From Kocuria sp. (GTDB lineage: Bacteria; Actinomycetota; Actinomycetes; Actinomycetales; Micrococcaceae), in NCBI RefSeq assembly GCF_030530945.1, contig NZ_JAUMTZ010000001.1, positions 206,546 through 270,545 of the forward strand: a DNA stretch of 64,000 nucleotides, in the 5' to 3' direction. Shown here in pieces: positions 42,445 through 50,821 of the stretch. The position numbers and the translations under genes were made by a program. The notes under the pieces are model-generated. The model saw only the letters and a list, made by a program, of their open reading frames with translations. It did not search any database and had not been told where the DNA came from. Every line of letters starts with the position of its first letter. Positions within the stretch are counted from its first letter, which is position 1.

Positions 42445-45400
42445 TCACTGACCCGTGTCGTGGGCCCGCTCGTCGATGAGCATGCCGCCCAGGATGCGCT
42501 CGATGGCCGCCCGTCCGTACAGGGCCGAGTCCTCCAGGGACTCGTCGTCGGCGCCCGGCACGAAGTTCTCGTCCTCCCCGCCGGGGCTGCGCGTGCTGGG
42601 AGGGGCGCCGTCCGGGGACTGCCGGTCCGCCACGGCGATGGCCGCCGCGTGCCGCTCGCGCCACCCGGGACGGCGCCCTCCCGGGGCCGCAGGGGGCGAC
42701 GACGCCGCGGGGCCCGGTTCGTCGTACATGTCCGCCGGGGGCTCGTCCTCCGGTGGCGGGGGCGGTTCCTCGGGGCTCCAGTACTCGGGCCCGCGGTCTC
42801 GGGCCGGGGGATGGCCGCCAGCGGGGGCGCGGCCGGGCGCCGTCGCCCGGTCGTGGGCCGTCTGAGCCGGGTCACTCGGGGACCGGGGGGCCTGCGCGGC
42901 CTGCGGCGGCGCGGCGCCTTCCTCCGAGTGCCGCCGGGAGGGGTCCTCCGGCGTTCCGCCCGCGGTCTCCCCCAACTCCTCTACGGCCACGGCGGGCGGT
43001 GGTGCCGTGGGTGCATCCGAGACCTCACCCGACCCCGCAGAACCGTCCCGCGGTTCCGGGTCCGAGGACTCGTCACCGGCGGGTGTGGCACCGGGCTGCG
43101 GGATGGCCGCCACTGTCCAGGAGGTGACGGGTTCGTCGTCCTCCGGGGAGGGTGCGGACTCTCCGCCCGGGGAGCGGCCGCCCGCTCCGGAGCTGCCCCG
43201 CTCCCTGTCCCGGGTCTGCCCCTGGTCTCTCTCCCCGCCGCGGTTCTGGCCACGGCGATCACTGTTCGCCCTGTTCGCCTGCGCGTCCGAGTCCGGCTGC
43301 GCGGGCGCGTTCCGCCGGCGGTTGACCCCGAAGCCCTCCGGCTCCCGGAAGTAGTCGGGCTGCTCCGGCCCGCGGCCAGCGTCCGGAGCCCGGCCCGGCC
43401 CGCCGCTCGGACCGCGCCCGCCCCCGGGAGGCGGCCCACCGGCGTCGCCCCCCGGGCGGCCACGGGTGTCCCCGGGGCGTACGGCCTCCACGGCGCAGTC
43501 CAGGCCCACCACGGTCTGGATGGCGGCGCGGACGTCACCCTCGAAGCGGGGGAAGTTCATGATGTCCCCGTCCCCCTCGAAGGCCACCCGCAGCGTGTTG
43601 GCCTCGAAGGAGATGGGTGTGCCCCGCACGGTGATGGCCCAGGCCACACGGCGGATCTCGGCCAGGGCGGAGACGATCTCGGGCCAGGAGGAGCGCAGCA
43701 GCTCCAGCTCGCCGCTGGTGACGTCGCTCGGTGCAGTGCCCTCGGCTGGCTCCTGCGCGGGGCGGGTGCCCGGCCGCCCGGTGTCCTGCGCGGCGGCGGG
43801 AGAATCACCGGACGGGGCGTCGCCCGCACGGTCGGTCCCGGTGGAACGGCTCGGCTCCTGCTGCTCCGGACGGGAGGCGCCGCGCGTGGCAGGGGAGAGC
43901 TGTGCCTGACCGGCCTCCAGGTCCGTGGTGGTGCCGTCCGCGGGCGGGTGCTCGCCCTCGGGGCCGCGGTCCTCACGCGGCACGGGATCACCCGCGGCGG
44001 GGTGCTCGCTGCCGCGAGGGTCCTCAGCCTCGTCCTCGGGCACGGCGGGTTCGGCCACGTCCGGGGTCTCCACCGTGGGGTGTCCCGCCTCGGAGCCGTC
44101 CTGGCGCACGGGTCGCGAGGGCTCAGGCCCGGTCGCCACGACCTCCTCCTCGGTGCGGCTGGCCGGGACTGTCCTAGGCTCCCCGGCGTCCTCGCGCTCC
44201 GGCCCTCCGTTCATCTCACCGGCGGGGCCGCCTGCCGAAGGTGCGGACACGGCACCGTCCTGGGAGGAGGTGGCAGGGGCGCCGGAGGTGACGGGCGGGG
44301 TGGGGGCGGCGGGCGGCGTCGTCCCGGCGGCCGCGCCCACCCCGTCCTGGACACCCTGCCTGATCCCCGCACCCCGGGGGATGCTGAGGCGCCGCTCGAG
44401 GCGGTCCACGCGGGAGGTGATCCCGCGGGTGGTGTCGTCCGCGGAGGGCAGCAGGATGCGCGCGCACAGCAGCTCCAGGTGCAGCTGCGGGGAGGTGGCG
44501 CCCGTCATCTCGTTGAGCGCCTCGTTGGTGATGTCCGCGGAACGGGACAGCTCCGCCGCGCCCAGCTGGGTGGCCTGGTTGCGCAGCCGGTTGATCTGGT
44601 CCGTGGGCATCCCGTGCAGGATGTTTGCCGCGGAGTCCGGCACGGCGTTGACCACCACAAGGTCCCGGAAGCGCTCCAGCAGGTCCTCCACGAACCGGCG
44701 CGGATCCTGGCCGGTCTGGATCACGCGGTCCACCGAGGAGAACACGGTGGCGGCGTCCCCGGCGGCGAAGGCGTCCACGACGTCGTCCAGCAGGGCCGCG
44801 TGGGTGTAGCCCAGCAGGGCGACCGCGAGGTCGTAGGTGATCCCCTGCTCGTCCGAGCCCGCCATGAGCTGGTCCAGCACGGAGAGGGAGTCGCGCACGG
44901 ACCCGCCGCCGGCGCGCACCACGAGGGACAGCACCCCGGGCTCGGTGGTGACGCCCTCCTCGGCGCACAGCTGCTCCAGGTACCGCATGAGCGGCTCCGG
45001 CGGGACCAGGCGGAAGGGGTAGTGGTGGGTGCGGGAGCGGATGGTGGTAAGCACCTTGGAGGGCTCCGTGGTGGCGAAGATGAACTTCACGTGCTCGGGC
45101 GGCTCCTCCACGATCTTCAGCAGCGCGTTGAAGCCCTCGCGCGTGACCATGTGGGCCTCGTCGATGATGAAGATCTTGTAGCGGTCCCGCACCGGGGCGA
45201 ACGTGGCGCGCTCCCGCAGGTCACGGGCGTGGTCCACACCACCGTGGGAGGCGGCGTCCATCTCGATCACGTCCAGGGAGCCGGCGCCGTCCCGGGCGAG
45301 GTCCCGGCAGGACTCGCACCGCCCGCACGGGGTGGCGGTGGGGCCCTCCGCGCAGTTGAGGCAGCGCGCGAGGATGCGCGCGGACGTGGTCTTGCCGCAG

Positions 45401-45540
45401 CCGCGGGGGCCGGAGAAGAGGTAGGCGTGGTTGACCCTGTTCTTGCGCAGCGCGGTCATCAGAGGCTCGGTCACGTGCTCCTGGCCGATGACGTCCTCGA
45501 AGGTCTCCGGGCGGTAGCGGCGGTACAGGGCGGTAGTCAC
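42445..45540 (-). CDS. dnaX: DNA polymerase III subunit gamma/tau
   Basis: Clamp-loader ATPase. 1031 residues. Walker A SGPRGCGKTTSARI (~43-56), zinc Cys in CLNCAEGPTATPCGRCESC (60-78), Walker B FIIDEAHMV, sensor 1 FATTEPSK, and domain III to about residue 390. The next ~240 residues are Pro/Glu/Ser/Thr/Ala-rich and disordered, followed by a folded block SSWPEIVSALAEIRRVAWAITVRGTPISFE..GLDCAVEAV, then another ~330 disordered residues. The tail holds an exact and a near copy of the dispersed 12-mer. GTG start at 45540. The upstream SRP RNA gene is on the same strand. Confidence 0.95.
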   Translation of the reverse strand: MTTALYRRYRPETFEDVIGQEHVTEPLMTALRKNRVNHAYLFSGPRGCGKTTSARILARCLNCAEGPTATPCGRCESCRDLARDGAGSLDVIEMDAASHGGVDHARDLRERATFAPVRDRYKIFIIDEAHMVTREGFNALLKIVEEPPEHVKFIFATTEPSKVLTTIRSRTHHYPFRLVPPEPLMRYLEQLCAEEGVTTEPGVLSLVVRAGGGSVRDSLSVLDQLMAGSDEQGITYDLAVALLGYTHAALLDDVVDAFAAGDAATVFSSVDRVIQTGQDPRRFVEDLLERFRDLVVVNAVPDSAANILHGMPTDQINRLRNQATQLGAAELSRSADITNEALNEMTGATSPQLHLELLCARILLPSADDTTRGITSRVDRLERRLSIPRGAGIRQGVQDGVGAAAGTTPPAAPTPPVTSGAPATSSQDGAVSAPSAGGPAGEMNGGPEREDAGEPRTVPASRTEEEVVATGPEPSRPVRQDGSEAGHPTVETPDVAEPAVPEDEAEDPRGSEHPAAGDPVPREDRGPEGEHPPADGTTTDLEAGQAQLSPATRGASRPEQQEPSRSTGTDRAGDAPSGDSPAAAQDTGRPGTRPAQEPAEGTAPSDVTSGELELLRSSWPEIVSALAEIRRVAWAITVRGTPISFEANTLRVAFEGDGDIMNFPRFEGDVRAAIQTVVGLDCAVEAVRPGDTRGRPGGDAGGPPPGGGRGPSGGPGRAPDAGRGPEQPDYFREPEGFGVNRRRNAPAQPDSDAQANRANSDRRGQNRGGERDQGQTRDRERGSSGAGGRSPGGESAPSPEDDEPVTSWTVAAIPQPGATPAGDESSDPEPRDGSAGSGEVSDAPTAPPPAVAVEELGETAGGTPEDPSRRHSEEGAAPPQAAQAPRSPSDPAQTAHDRATAPGRAPAGGHPPARDRGPEYWSPEEPPPPPEDEPPADMYDEPGPAASSPPAAPGGRRPGWRERHAAAIAVADRQSPDGAPPSTRSPGGEDENFVPGADDESLEDSALYGRAAIERILGGMLIDERAHDTGQ
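44312..44323 (+). repeat. Dispersed 12-mer (coding copy, DnaX tail)
   Basis: Exact GGCGGCGTCGTC in the disordered region of DnaX. Confidence 0.6.
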
Positions 45541-45610
45541 GGTGCAACTTTAGCCGGGGGCTCGGACGAGCACAGTGCGTCCAGGAGGCTGGGGAGCCAG
45601 GAATGAGAAG

Positions 45611-45697
45611 ACCCCCCGTGCACCCGCCAGAGCCCATATACCCTTGCTGCCTTCCGGCCCTGGGGGAGTTTTACGAGATGGCGCCACACGAGGGGCT
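45611..45697 (-). ncRNA. ffs: Signal recognition particle RNA (4.5S type)
   Basis: The minus strand carries the SRP apical signature CAGGGCCGGAAGGCAGCAAG, with GGAAG tetraloop-region and the asymmetric loop bases AGCA. The ends pair (CCCCTCGTG.. with ..CACGGGGG), giving a helix of ~87 nt typical of short bacterial SRP RNA. A -10 TAAAGT (45710-45705) predicts a start near 45698. It lies just upstream of dnaX, as in many actinobacteria. Exact ends are estimated. Confidence 0.88.
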
Positions 45698-45856
45698 GAG
45701 CACTACTTTAGCCCAACTCCGCGCCGAGTTCGAACCGGGGTGGTGCGTTGCTCTGACACGGGGGACGACGGCGCGGTACCCCCCTCCCCGTCCTGTTGCC
45801 AGGGATCCCGTGCCGGTGGCGGACGGGCGGATTCGCGCGGCGGCCGGGATTTCCGC

Positions 45857-45862
45857 TATGCT
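45857..45862 (+). promoter_or_regulatory. -10 element TATGCT before tRNA-Ser
   Basis: TATGCT, 44 bases before the mature tRNA; no clear -35 element. Confidence 0.4.
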
Positions 45863-45905
45863 GATTGCCGCACGTGCCCCACAGCTGTGGAAGCCGTGCA
45901 CGCCT

Positions 45906-45990
45906 GGAGGATTCGCCTAGCGGCCTATGGCGCACGCCTGGAACGCGTGTTGGGTTAACGCCCTCGGGGGTTCAAATCCCCCATCCTCCG
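45906..45990 (+). tRNA. tRNA-Ser(GGA)
   Basis: 85-nt class II tRNA. Acceptor GGAGGAT pairs with ATCCTCC, discriminator G. Anticodon stem CACGC/GCGTG with loop CTGGAAC, anticodon GGA at 45940-45942. Long variable arm and T-loop TTCAAAT. CCA is not encoded. Confidence 0.97.
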
Positions 45991-45998
45991 CGGTCGTA

Positions 45999-46033
45999 GA
46001 AACCCCCGAACCGTTTTACGGTTCGGGGGTTTC
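45999..46033. terminator. Terminator after tRNA-Ser
   Basis: Perfect 15-bp inverted repeat GAAACCCCCGAACCG / complement with TTTTA loop, 8 bases past the tRNA. Confidence 0.9.
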
Positions 46034-46089
46034 TCATTCCTGCGGGCATGCGTGCCGATGCACGTCGCGCGGGTATGCACAGCATGAGA

Positions 46090-46126
46090 AGAACGCCGCA
46101 GATCTGCAGTGGATCTGCGGCGTTCT
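46090..46126 (-). terminator. Terminator of the small secreted protein gene
   Basis: 15-bp inverted repeat (AGAACGCCGCAGATC and complement), 7-base loop, 38 bases past the stop at 46164. Confidence 0.8.
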
Positions 46127-46163
46127 CGCTCCCTGGGCCCCGGCGAGCTGGGGCGGCGCCGGG

Positions 46164-46556
46164 CTACTTGTGCCGCGGGGTGAAGGACGTGGAGCACTTC
46201 CAAGTGGTCCCGCCCGAGGTGGCCGTGACGTCCACGACCACCTTGTGTCCGGGGGTGGCCCTGGCGATCGGGTACTTCACCGCGGCGGTTCCCCGGCTGG
46301 TGGCCTTCGTCTGCTTGGTGTTGGTGGTGGTCTTGTACTTGGCGCGCGTGGTGACCTTCGCGTTCGCGCCCACGCGGGACACGTTCACCACCGTGGTGGT
46401 GTACTGGCGGGGGTTCTTCACGGAGACGCTCGCGGTGCAGGGGCGGACACCGGCAGCCTCGGCCGGGGCGGCGTCGGTGAAAGAGACGCCCGCGGCAAGG
46501 GCGAGCGCTACGAAGGTGGCGGCGAGGGAGCGGCGCAGGGGTGCGGCAGTGACCAT
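46164..46556 (-). CDS. Small secreted protein of unknown function
   Basis: 130 residues; family not recognised. Signal peptide MVTAAPLRRSLAATFVALALAAGVSFTDAAPAEA-A with an AEA cleavage site. The mature part of ~95 residues is basic, Thr/Lys/Val-rich and predicted mostly beta strands, with two Cys (RPCTAS and TWKCSTS) that could form a disulfide linking the ends of an Ig-like sandwich. ATG at 46556 follows AAAGGA; the frame extends upstream to 46676 but the signal peptide fixes this start. Own terminator; a -10-like TACGAT precedes it. Confidence 0.7.
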   Translation of the reverse strand: MVTAAPLRRSLAATFVALALAAGVSFTDAAPAEAAGVRPCTASVSVKNPRQYTTTVVNVSRVGANAKVTTRAKYKTTTNTKQTKATSRGTAAVKYPIARATPGHKVVVDVTATSGGTTWKCSTSFTPRHK

Positions 46557-46841
46557 GGGGGAATCCTTTGCGGAGAGGGGCGCGCGGAGATTCCGCAGTG
46601 GTCGCTGACCGGCAGCCCAGCCGATCCGTGCGTGCGCCCGGAAGAGTGTGAACAGCGTGATCGTAACCGCGGGCACACGCCCCCATGAGTGTGCGTCCGA
46701 AAATTACGAATGCATTTGCAACTACCTGAGGTGCTCGCCCGCACTCTCCCTCGGGGAACTGCTCGTGGTGCCACCGCTCCCCGTGGCAGGGCTGCCCCGC
46801 TGGACTTCCGGGTCTCGGGAGGGGTTACCCGGGGTGGCCGT

Positions 46842-47507
46842 TCAGGACACCGCGCTCAGCTCCGGCGGCTGCACGGGCAGGCGCACGGGGCGCATGCGGG
46901 AGTCGAACTGGGCGCCGAGTCCCCGCTGGATGAACCGGACGGTGGCGAGGGCGCGCTCTTTCTGTGCGCGGGCGCTCTCCATGGCCTTGCTGCGGTCCGC
47001 GGTGGAGGTGAGGGATCCGTGCACCAGCTGGGACAGCTCCTGGGTGTCGCCCTCCGGCAGGTATCCCTCGTCCATGGCGCGGCGCAGGATGTCCGAGAGC
47101 ACCGACTGCAGCTGGCCCACGTGCTTGCCGAGCTTCGCGAAGTCCTCCGGGGAGAGGACGGTGCGCATGGCCTGGCCGGGGGGAAGGTGGCGGCGGCTGA
47201 GGTCCTCGATCTGGTGCTGGATGTACACCCCCAGCTGGTCCACGGGGTTCTCCGTGACCGCGAGCTCGCGATTGAGGTCCGCCACGAAGCGCTCGGTCTT
47301 GTCCAGGGCGTAGGCCACGAGCAGCTCGCCCATGTCCGCGAAGTAGTTGTAGACGGCCGTGCGGCCCACCCCGGCGGTCTTGGCCACGCGGGTCATGGTG
47401 AGGTCCGTGAGCCCGTTGCTGTACAGCAGCTCCCCGAACGCGTCGAGAATCGCACGCTGGGTGCGCTCCCGCTGAGCGGCGTTGCTGGGGGCTGTGATGC
47501 GAGGCAT
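46842..47507 (-). CDS. TetR-family transcriptional regulator
   Basis: 221 residues. N-terminal HTH: ERTQRAILDAFGELLYSNGLTDLTMTRVAKTAGVGRTAVYNYFADMGELL, with the TetR YNYF signature. The C-terminal domain has no recognisable ligand class. ATG at 47507 with AAGGTG upstream. No divergent partner and no palindrome I can assign, so the target is unknown; it sits between the secreted protein and the kinase, all on the minus strand. Confidence 0.85.
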   Translation of the reverse strand: MPRITAPSNAAQRERTQRAILDAFGELLYSNGLTDLTMTRVAKTAGVGRTAVYNYFADMGELLVAYALDKTERFVADLNRELAVTENPVDQLGVYIQHQIEDLSRRHLPPGQAMRTVLSPEDFAKLGKHVGQLQSVLSDILRRAMDEGYLPEGDTQELSQLVHGSLTSTADRSKAMESARAQKERALATVRFIQRGLGAQFDSRMRPVRLPVQPPELSAVS

Positions 47508-47593
47508 GACGACACCTTACCTGTTTCTGTCAGCAAGAGCATCCCCTGCCGACACGTCGTTGTGGGTTCGGTGTCCATTCCACCCCATGTGAG

Positions 47594-47626
47594 CGGGGAA
47601 TGCCCTGCGAAACAGGGCATTCCCCG
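47594..47626 (-). terminator. Terminator after the pyridoxal-kinase-like gene
   Basis: Perfect 14-bp inverted repeat CGGGGAATGCCCTG / complement with CGAAA loop, 33 bases past the stop. Confidence 0.85.
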
Positions 47627-47659
47627 AGGGCTCCCAGGAACCTCGCCGCCGGCGTCGGG

Positions 47660-48496
47660 TCAGTGCTCGGCGGCCCAGCCGCCCTGCCACAGGGAGTCGA
47701 ACGGCAGGTGGGACTCCAGCCGGTGCCGGATGCCCGCGGTCACGAAGCTCTTGGCGGTGCGGGCGGCGTCGAGCGGGGTGGCACCCTTGGCGAGCTCCGC
47801 GGTGACGGCCGCCGCCAGGGAGCAGCCCGCGCCGGAGACGGGGACCTCGCCCACCTTGGGCTCGGTGAGGACCTCCAGGGTGGAGCCGTCGTAGAACACG
47901 TCCACGGCCTCCGCGCCGGACAGCCGCACCCCGCCTTTGGCGAGCACGGTGGCCCCGGAGGAGTCGTGGATCCGCTGGGCGGCCTCCTTGAGGTCCGCCA
48001 CCGAGTCGATGGCGTCCATCCCGGACAGGGAGAGGGACTCGAAGTGGTTGGGCGTGACGAACGTGGCCAGCGGCAGCACCTCGGCCTTCAGCGCCTGGTC
48101 CGTGTCCAGGGCCGCGCCCGGCTCCTGGCCCTTGCAGATCAGCACGGGGTCCAGCACCAGGTGCTTCGGCTTCAGCGCCGTCATGGCGGTGGCCGTGGTG
48201 CGGATGGTGTCCGGGTGCCCGAGCATGCCGATCTTCACGGCGTCCAGGTCGTACGCCGCGGTGATGGTCTGCAGCTGGTTCGCCAGGGTCTGCTGGTCCA
48301 CGGGGGTGACGCGGTGGCCCCAGTCGTTCTCGGGGTCGAACGCCACGATGCAGGTGAGGGCCAGGGAGCCGAAGACCCCCAGGGACGTGAACGTCTTGAT
48401 GTCCGCGAGCGCCCCGGCGCCGCCGGTGGCCTCGGAGCCCGCCACGGTCATGGCGACGGGCGGCTGGTTGCGTGTGGTTTCGCTCATGCCCGTCAT
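47660..48496 (-). CDS. Pyridoxal/hydroxymethylpyrimidine kinase, ThiD/PdxK type
   Basis: Ribokinase-fold kinase phosphorylating pyridoxine/pyridoxal or HMP. 278 residues. Substrate loop GSEATGGAGALADIKTF, KIGMLGHPDTIR, DPVLICKG, TPNHFE and the anion hole VSGAGCSLAAAV with Cys, as in the ThiD-like pyridoxal kinases. The unusual CKGQE loop and absence of a thiamine gene nearby favour the pyridoxal role. ATG at 48496 is chosen since GGAG lies 5 bases upstream; an in-frame ATG at 48487 is the alternative. Single-gene unit. Confidence 0.8.
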   Translation of the reverse strand: MTGMSETTRNQPPVAMTVAGSEATGGAGALADIKTFTSLGVFGSLALTCIVAFDPENDWGHRVTPVDQQTLANQLQTITAAYDLDAVKIGMLGHPDTIRTTATAMTALKPKHLVLDPVLICKGQEPGAALDTDQALKAEVLPLATFVTPNHFESLSLSGMDAIDSVADLKEAAQRIHDSSGATVLAKGGVRLSGAEAVDVFYDGSTLEVLTEPKVGEVPVSGAGCSLAAAVTAELAKGATPLDAARTAKSFVTAGIRHRLESHLPFDSLWQGGWAAEH

Positions 48497-48670
48497 TGTG
48501 CTCCGCCCGCCGTGGCCCGCGCGAGTCCTGCGCCGCACCATCCGTCCCAGGACCCCTCCGTGACGCCACCTCGCCGCTCCCGGGGCTCGGCCGGGCCCCC
48601 ACTACACTGGGCGGCGGCGTCGGGTGGCAGGCGGCGTCCCCTCACGTTCCTCGCGACCCCAAGGACACCC

Positions 48671-49405
48671 GTGTCTTCTCACGTCACCCCGCCGCGGCCC
48701 GCGCACGACGCCGCCCCCGCACCTGCCGCCTCCGGGCCCGCCTTCGCGCGCCGCCCCCGCACGTACTTCGACCTCATCCTGGCCGCCTACTGCGTGATCC
48801 TGGTGCTCTCCAACATCGGCGCCACCAAGGGTGTGCAGTTCGGGCCGGTCATCACGGACGGCGGGTTCTTCCTGTTCCCGCTGGCGTACGTGCTGGGGGA
48901 CGTGGTCTCGGAGGTCTACGGCTTCCGGGCGGCCCGCAAGGCCATCCTGACCTCGTTCTTCTTCGGGGCGTTCTCCTCGCTGGTCTTCTGGATCGTGATC
49001 GTGCTGCCCGCCGCGCCCTTCTACGAGAACCAGGGGGCGTTCGAGGCCGTGCTGGGCCCGGTGCCCCTCATCGTGGCGGGGTCCCTCTTGGGGTACCTGG
49101 TGGGCCAGCTGCTCAACGCCTACGTGATGGTCAAGGTCAAGGAGCGCACCCAGGAGAAGCACCTGTGGGCCCGGTTGATCTCCTCCACCCTGGTGGGCGA
49201 GCTGGTGGACACCGTCGTCTTCTGCACGGTGGCCGCGCCGATCATCGGCATCGACTCGTGGTCCGGGTTCCTCAACTACGTGCTCGTGGGCTACGTCTAC
49301 AAGTGCCTCGTGGAGGTGGTGATCATGCCCGTGACCTACGCGGTGATCGCCTGGGTCAAGCGGCGCGAGCCGAGCTACGCGGAACTCGCCCCGCACCAGG
49401 GGTAA
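48671..49405 (+). CDS. Queuosine precursor transporter (YhhQ/VUT family)
   Basis: Imports 7-cyano/7-aminomethyl-deazaguanine or queuine for tRNA modification. 244 residues, six to seven membrane segments. Family landmarks: ILVLSNIGATKGVQFG, GGFFLFPLAYVLGDVVSEVYGFRAARKAI, LISSTLVGELVDTVVFCTVA and KCLVEVVIMPVTYAVI. The first ~30 residues are a Pro/Ala-rich extension with an 11-of-12 copy of the 12-mer. GTG at 48671 follows AAGGA. A -10-like TACACT lies at 48603. tgt lies 3 kb downstream in the window. Confidence 0.9.
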   Translation: MSSHVTPPRPAHDAAPAPAASGPAFARRPRTYFDLILAAYCVILVLSNIGATKGVQFGPVITDGGFFLFPLAYVLGDVVSEVYGFRAARKAILTSFFFGAFSSLVFWIVIVLPAAPFYENQGAFEAVLGPVPLIVAGSLLGYLVGQLLNAYVMVKVKERTQEKHLWARLISSTLVGELVDTVVFCTVAAPIIGIDSWSGFLNYVLVGYVYKCLVEVVIMPVTYAVIAWVKRREPSYAELAPHQG

Positions 49406-49424
49406 CGGGCACCGGGAGGGTGCG

Positions 49425-49436
49425 GGCGGCGTCGTC
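49425..49436 (+). repeat. Dispersed 12-mer (intergenic copy)
   Basis: Exact GGCGGCGTCGTC in the 42-base gap between two convergent genes. Confidence 0.6.
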
Positions 49437-49447
49437 GTCCGGGGGGC

Positions 49448-50308
49448 TCAGCGCCGCAGGTGGGCGAGCTGGGCGGCGATCGAGTGCTCCGCGGCGGGGC
49501 GCACCTCGGGCGGGACGTCCCCGTAGACCGCGTCCGTGACGGCTTCCACGGTGGCGTCCGGACCCAGCCGGGCGACGACGCCGCGCACCTGCTCCAGGCG
49601 CTCCAGCCGGTGCTCCGCGAGCTGCGCGCACGCACCCTGCAGGTCTGGCACGGGCGCTCCGTGGGCGGGCAGGCCCACGGTGCCGGCGCGCGCGCCGAGG
49701 CGCTCGAGTGAGCGCAGGTAGTCCTCCAGGGTGCCGTCCGGGTGGTCGATCATGGTGGTGCCACGCCCAAGGACGGTGTCCCCGGTGAGGATGGTCTCGG
49801 GCGAGTCGTGGTGCAGCAGGAACGAGACCGAGTCCGAGGTGTGCCCGGGGGTGGCCAGCACGCGGATGCTCACGCCCGCCGCCAGCACGCTGTCCCCGTC
49901 CCGCAGGGGCTCGCCGCTGTCCCGGCAGAACTCGGGCAGGGCGGCCCGCACGGGGGCGCCGGTGATCTCGTGCAGGCGGTCGATGCCGTCCGTGTGGTCC
50001 CCGTGGCGGTGCGTCACCAGGATGAGGACCACGGTTCCCGTGGCCGCCACGGCCTGCAGATGGTCCTCGTCCAGGGGCCCCGGGTCCACCACCACCACGT
50101 CCGGGCCGGGCCACTCGCCCCTGCCCTGCGCGGACGGGTGCTGGCCGTAGTTCGGGTGCTCCGGGCCGGGCCCGGGAGCGGAGAGGACCCAGGTGTTGGT
50201 GCCCTCCAGGGTCATGGGGCCGGGATTCGGGGCGAGCACCAGCCCCGCGCACGCGCTCACGCGGTGCAGCACGCCGGGAACCGCGGGATCGGGCCGCAGG
50301 CTCCTCAC
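49448..50308 (-). CDS. Metallo-beta-lactamase fold hydrolase
   Basis: 286 residues, glyoxalase II/LACTB2-like. Zinc motif THRHGDHTDG (HxHxDH), further ligands in ATPGHTSDSVSFLL and TGDTVLGRGTT, and GLPAHGAPV. The C-terminal ~70 residues (HRLERLEQVRGVVARLG.. AAEHSIAAQLAHLRR) form the winged-helix tail of the LACTB2 class, whose members are nucleases or thioester hydrolases. GTG at 50308 fits the conserved beginning; there is no clear ribosome site. Confidence 0.82.
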   Translation of the reverse strand: MRSLRPDPAVPGVLHRVSACAGLVLAPNPGPMTLEGTNTWVLSAPGPGPEHPNYGQHPSAQGRGEWPGPDVVVVDPGPLDEDHLQAVAATGTVVLILVTHRHGDHTDGIDRLHEITGAPVRAALPEFCRDSGEPLRDGDSVLAAGVSIRVLATPGHTSDSVSFLLHHDSPETILTGDTVLGRGTTMIDHPDGTLEDYLRSLERLGARAGTVGLPAHGAPVPDLQGACAQLAEHRLERLEQVRGVVARLGPDATVEAVTDAVYGDVPPEVRPAAEHSIAAQLAHLRR

Positions 50309-50821
50309 CGGAGGCCGTCCCGTCCGGCGACCGCCCGGTTCACGACGCCGCCGCCGGCTCCCGCGGGCCGGGGCGTGGCACGCGGGGCGCGGCTGAACGA
50401 TCCCGCACCCGGGACGCGCCTGGTCTCGCTCAACACGTGAGGCCCTCGAACCTGCGGATCCGTGACCCCCGCCGAGCATGGCCGGGGTGCCGTGGTGTCG
50501 TGCCGGGGGCGTCCTCCCCGCTCCCGGAAGGTGTGCCCACCCCGGTGGCCGGTGCCCTCTGCGGCGCCCCTGCCGGTTCGCGGGAACACCACACCCGGTG
50601 TGGAGCACCTGCCCTCGACCCCCACCGGGACCGTGGATCCGCATCCTGTGGGACTCCCGGTGGGTTCTGAAAGTTCACCGCAGTCTAACGCGGGGGAAGA
50701 TGCCGAGCCGGCGGGTGAAGGGCGCCGGTCATTGTGCGGGGTGCCTCGGCGCATCGCGGTCTGCGTGCGGGCTGCGGGCGGCGGTCCCGCTGGGCGGCGG
50801 GGGGCGGGCTAGGGTCTAGCC
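50309..50821. other. 513-base intergenic region
   Basis: No supported gene. It holds an 11-of-12 copy of the dispersed 12-mer (50341-50352), a small inverted repeat CCACACCCGGTGTGG, and at its right end the dienelactone hydrolase promoter. Short open frames here lack starts with ribosome sites and show no recognisable product. Confidence 0.6.
50810..50815 (+). promoter_or_regulatory. -10 element of leaderless dienelactone hydrolase promoter
   Basis: TAGGGT, six bases before the ATG at 50822, with no ribosome site. Confidence 0.55.

Noticed and set aside
50305..50754. Several overlapping open frames in the gap before the dienelactone hydrolase
   Set aside because: Arg/Pro/Gly-rich in all frames, no ribosome site and no recognisable product; typical of non-coding GC-rich DNA.
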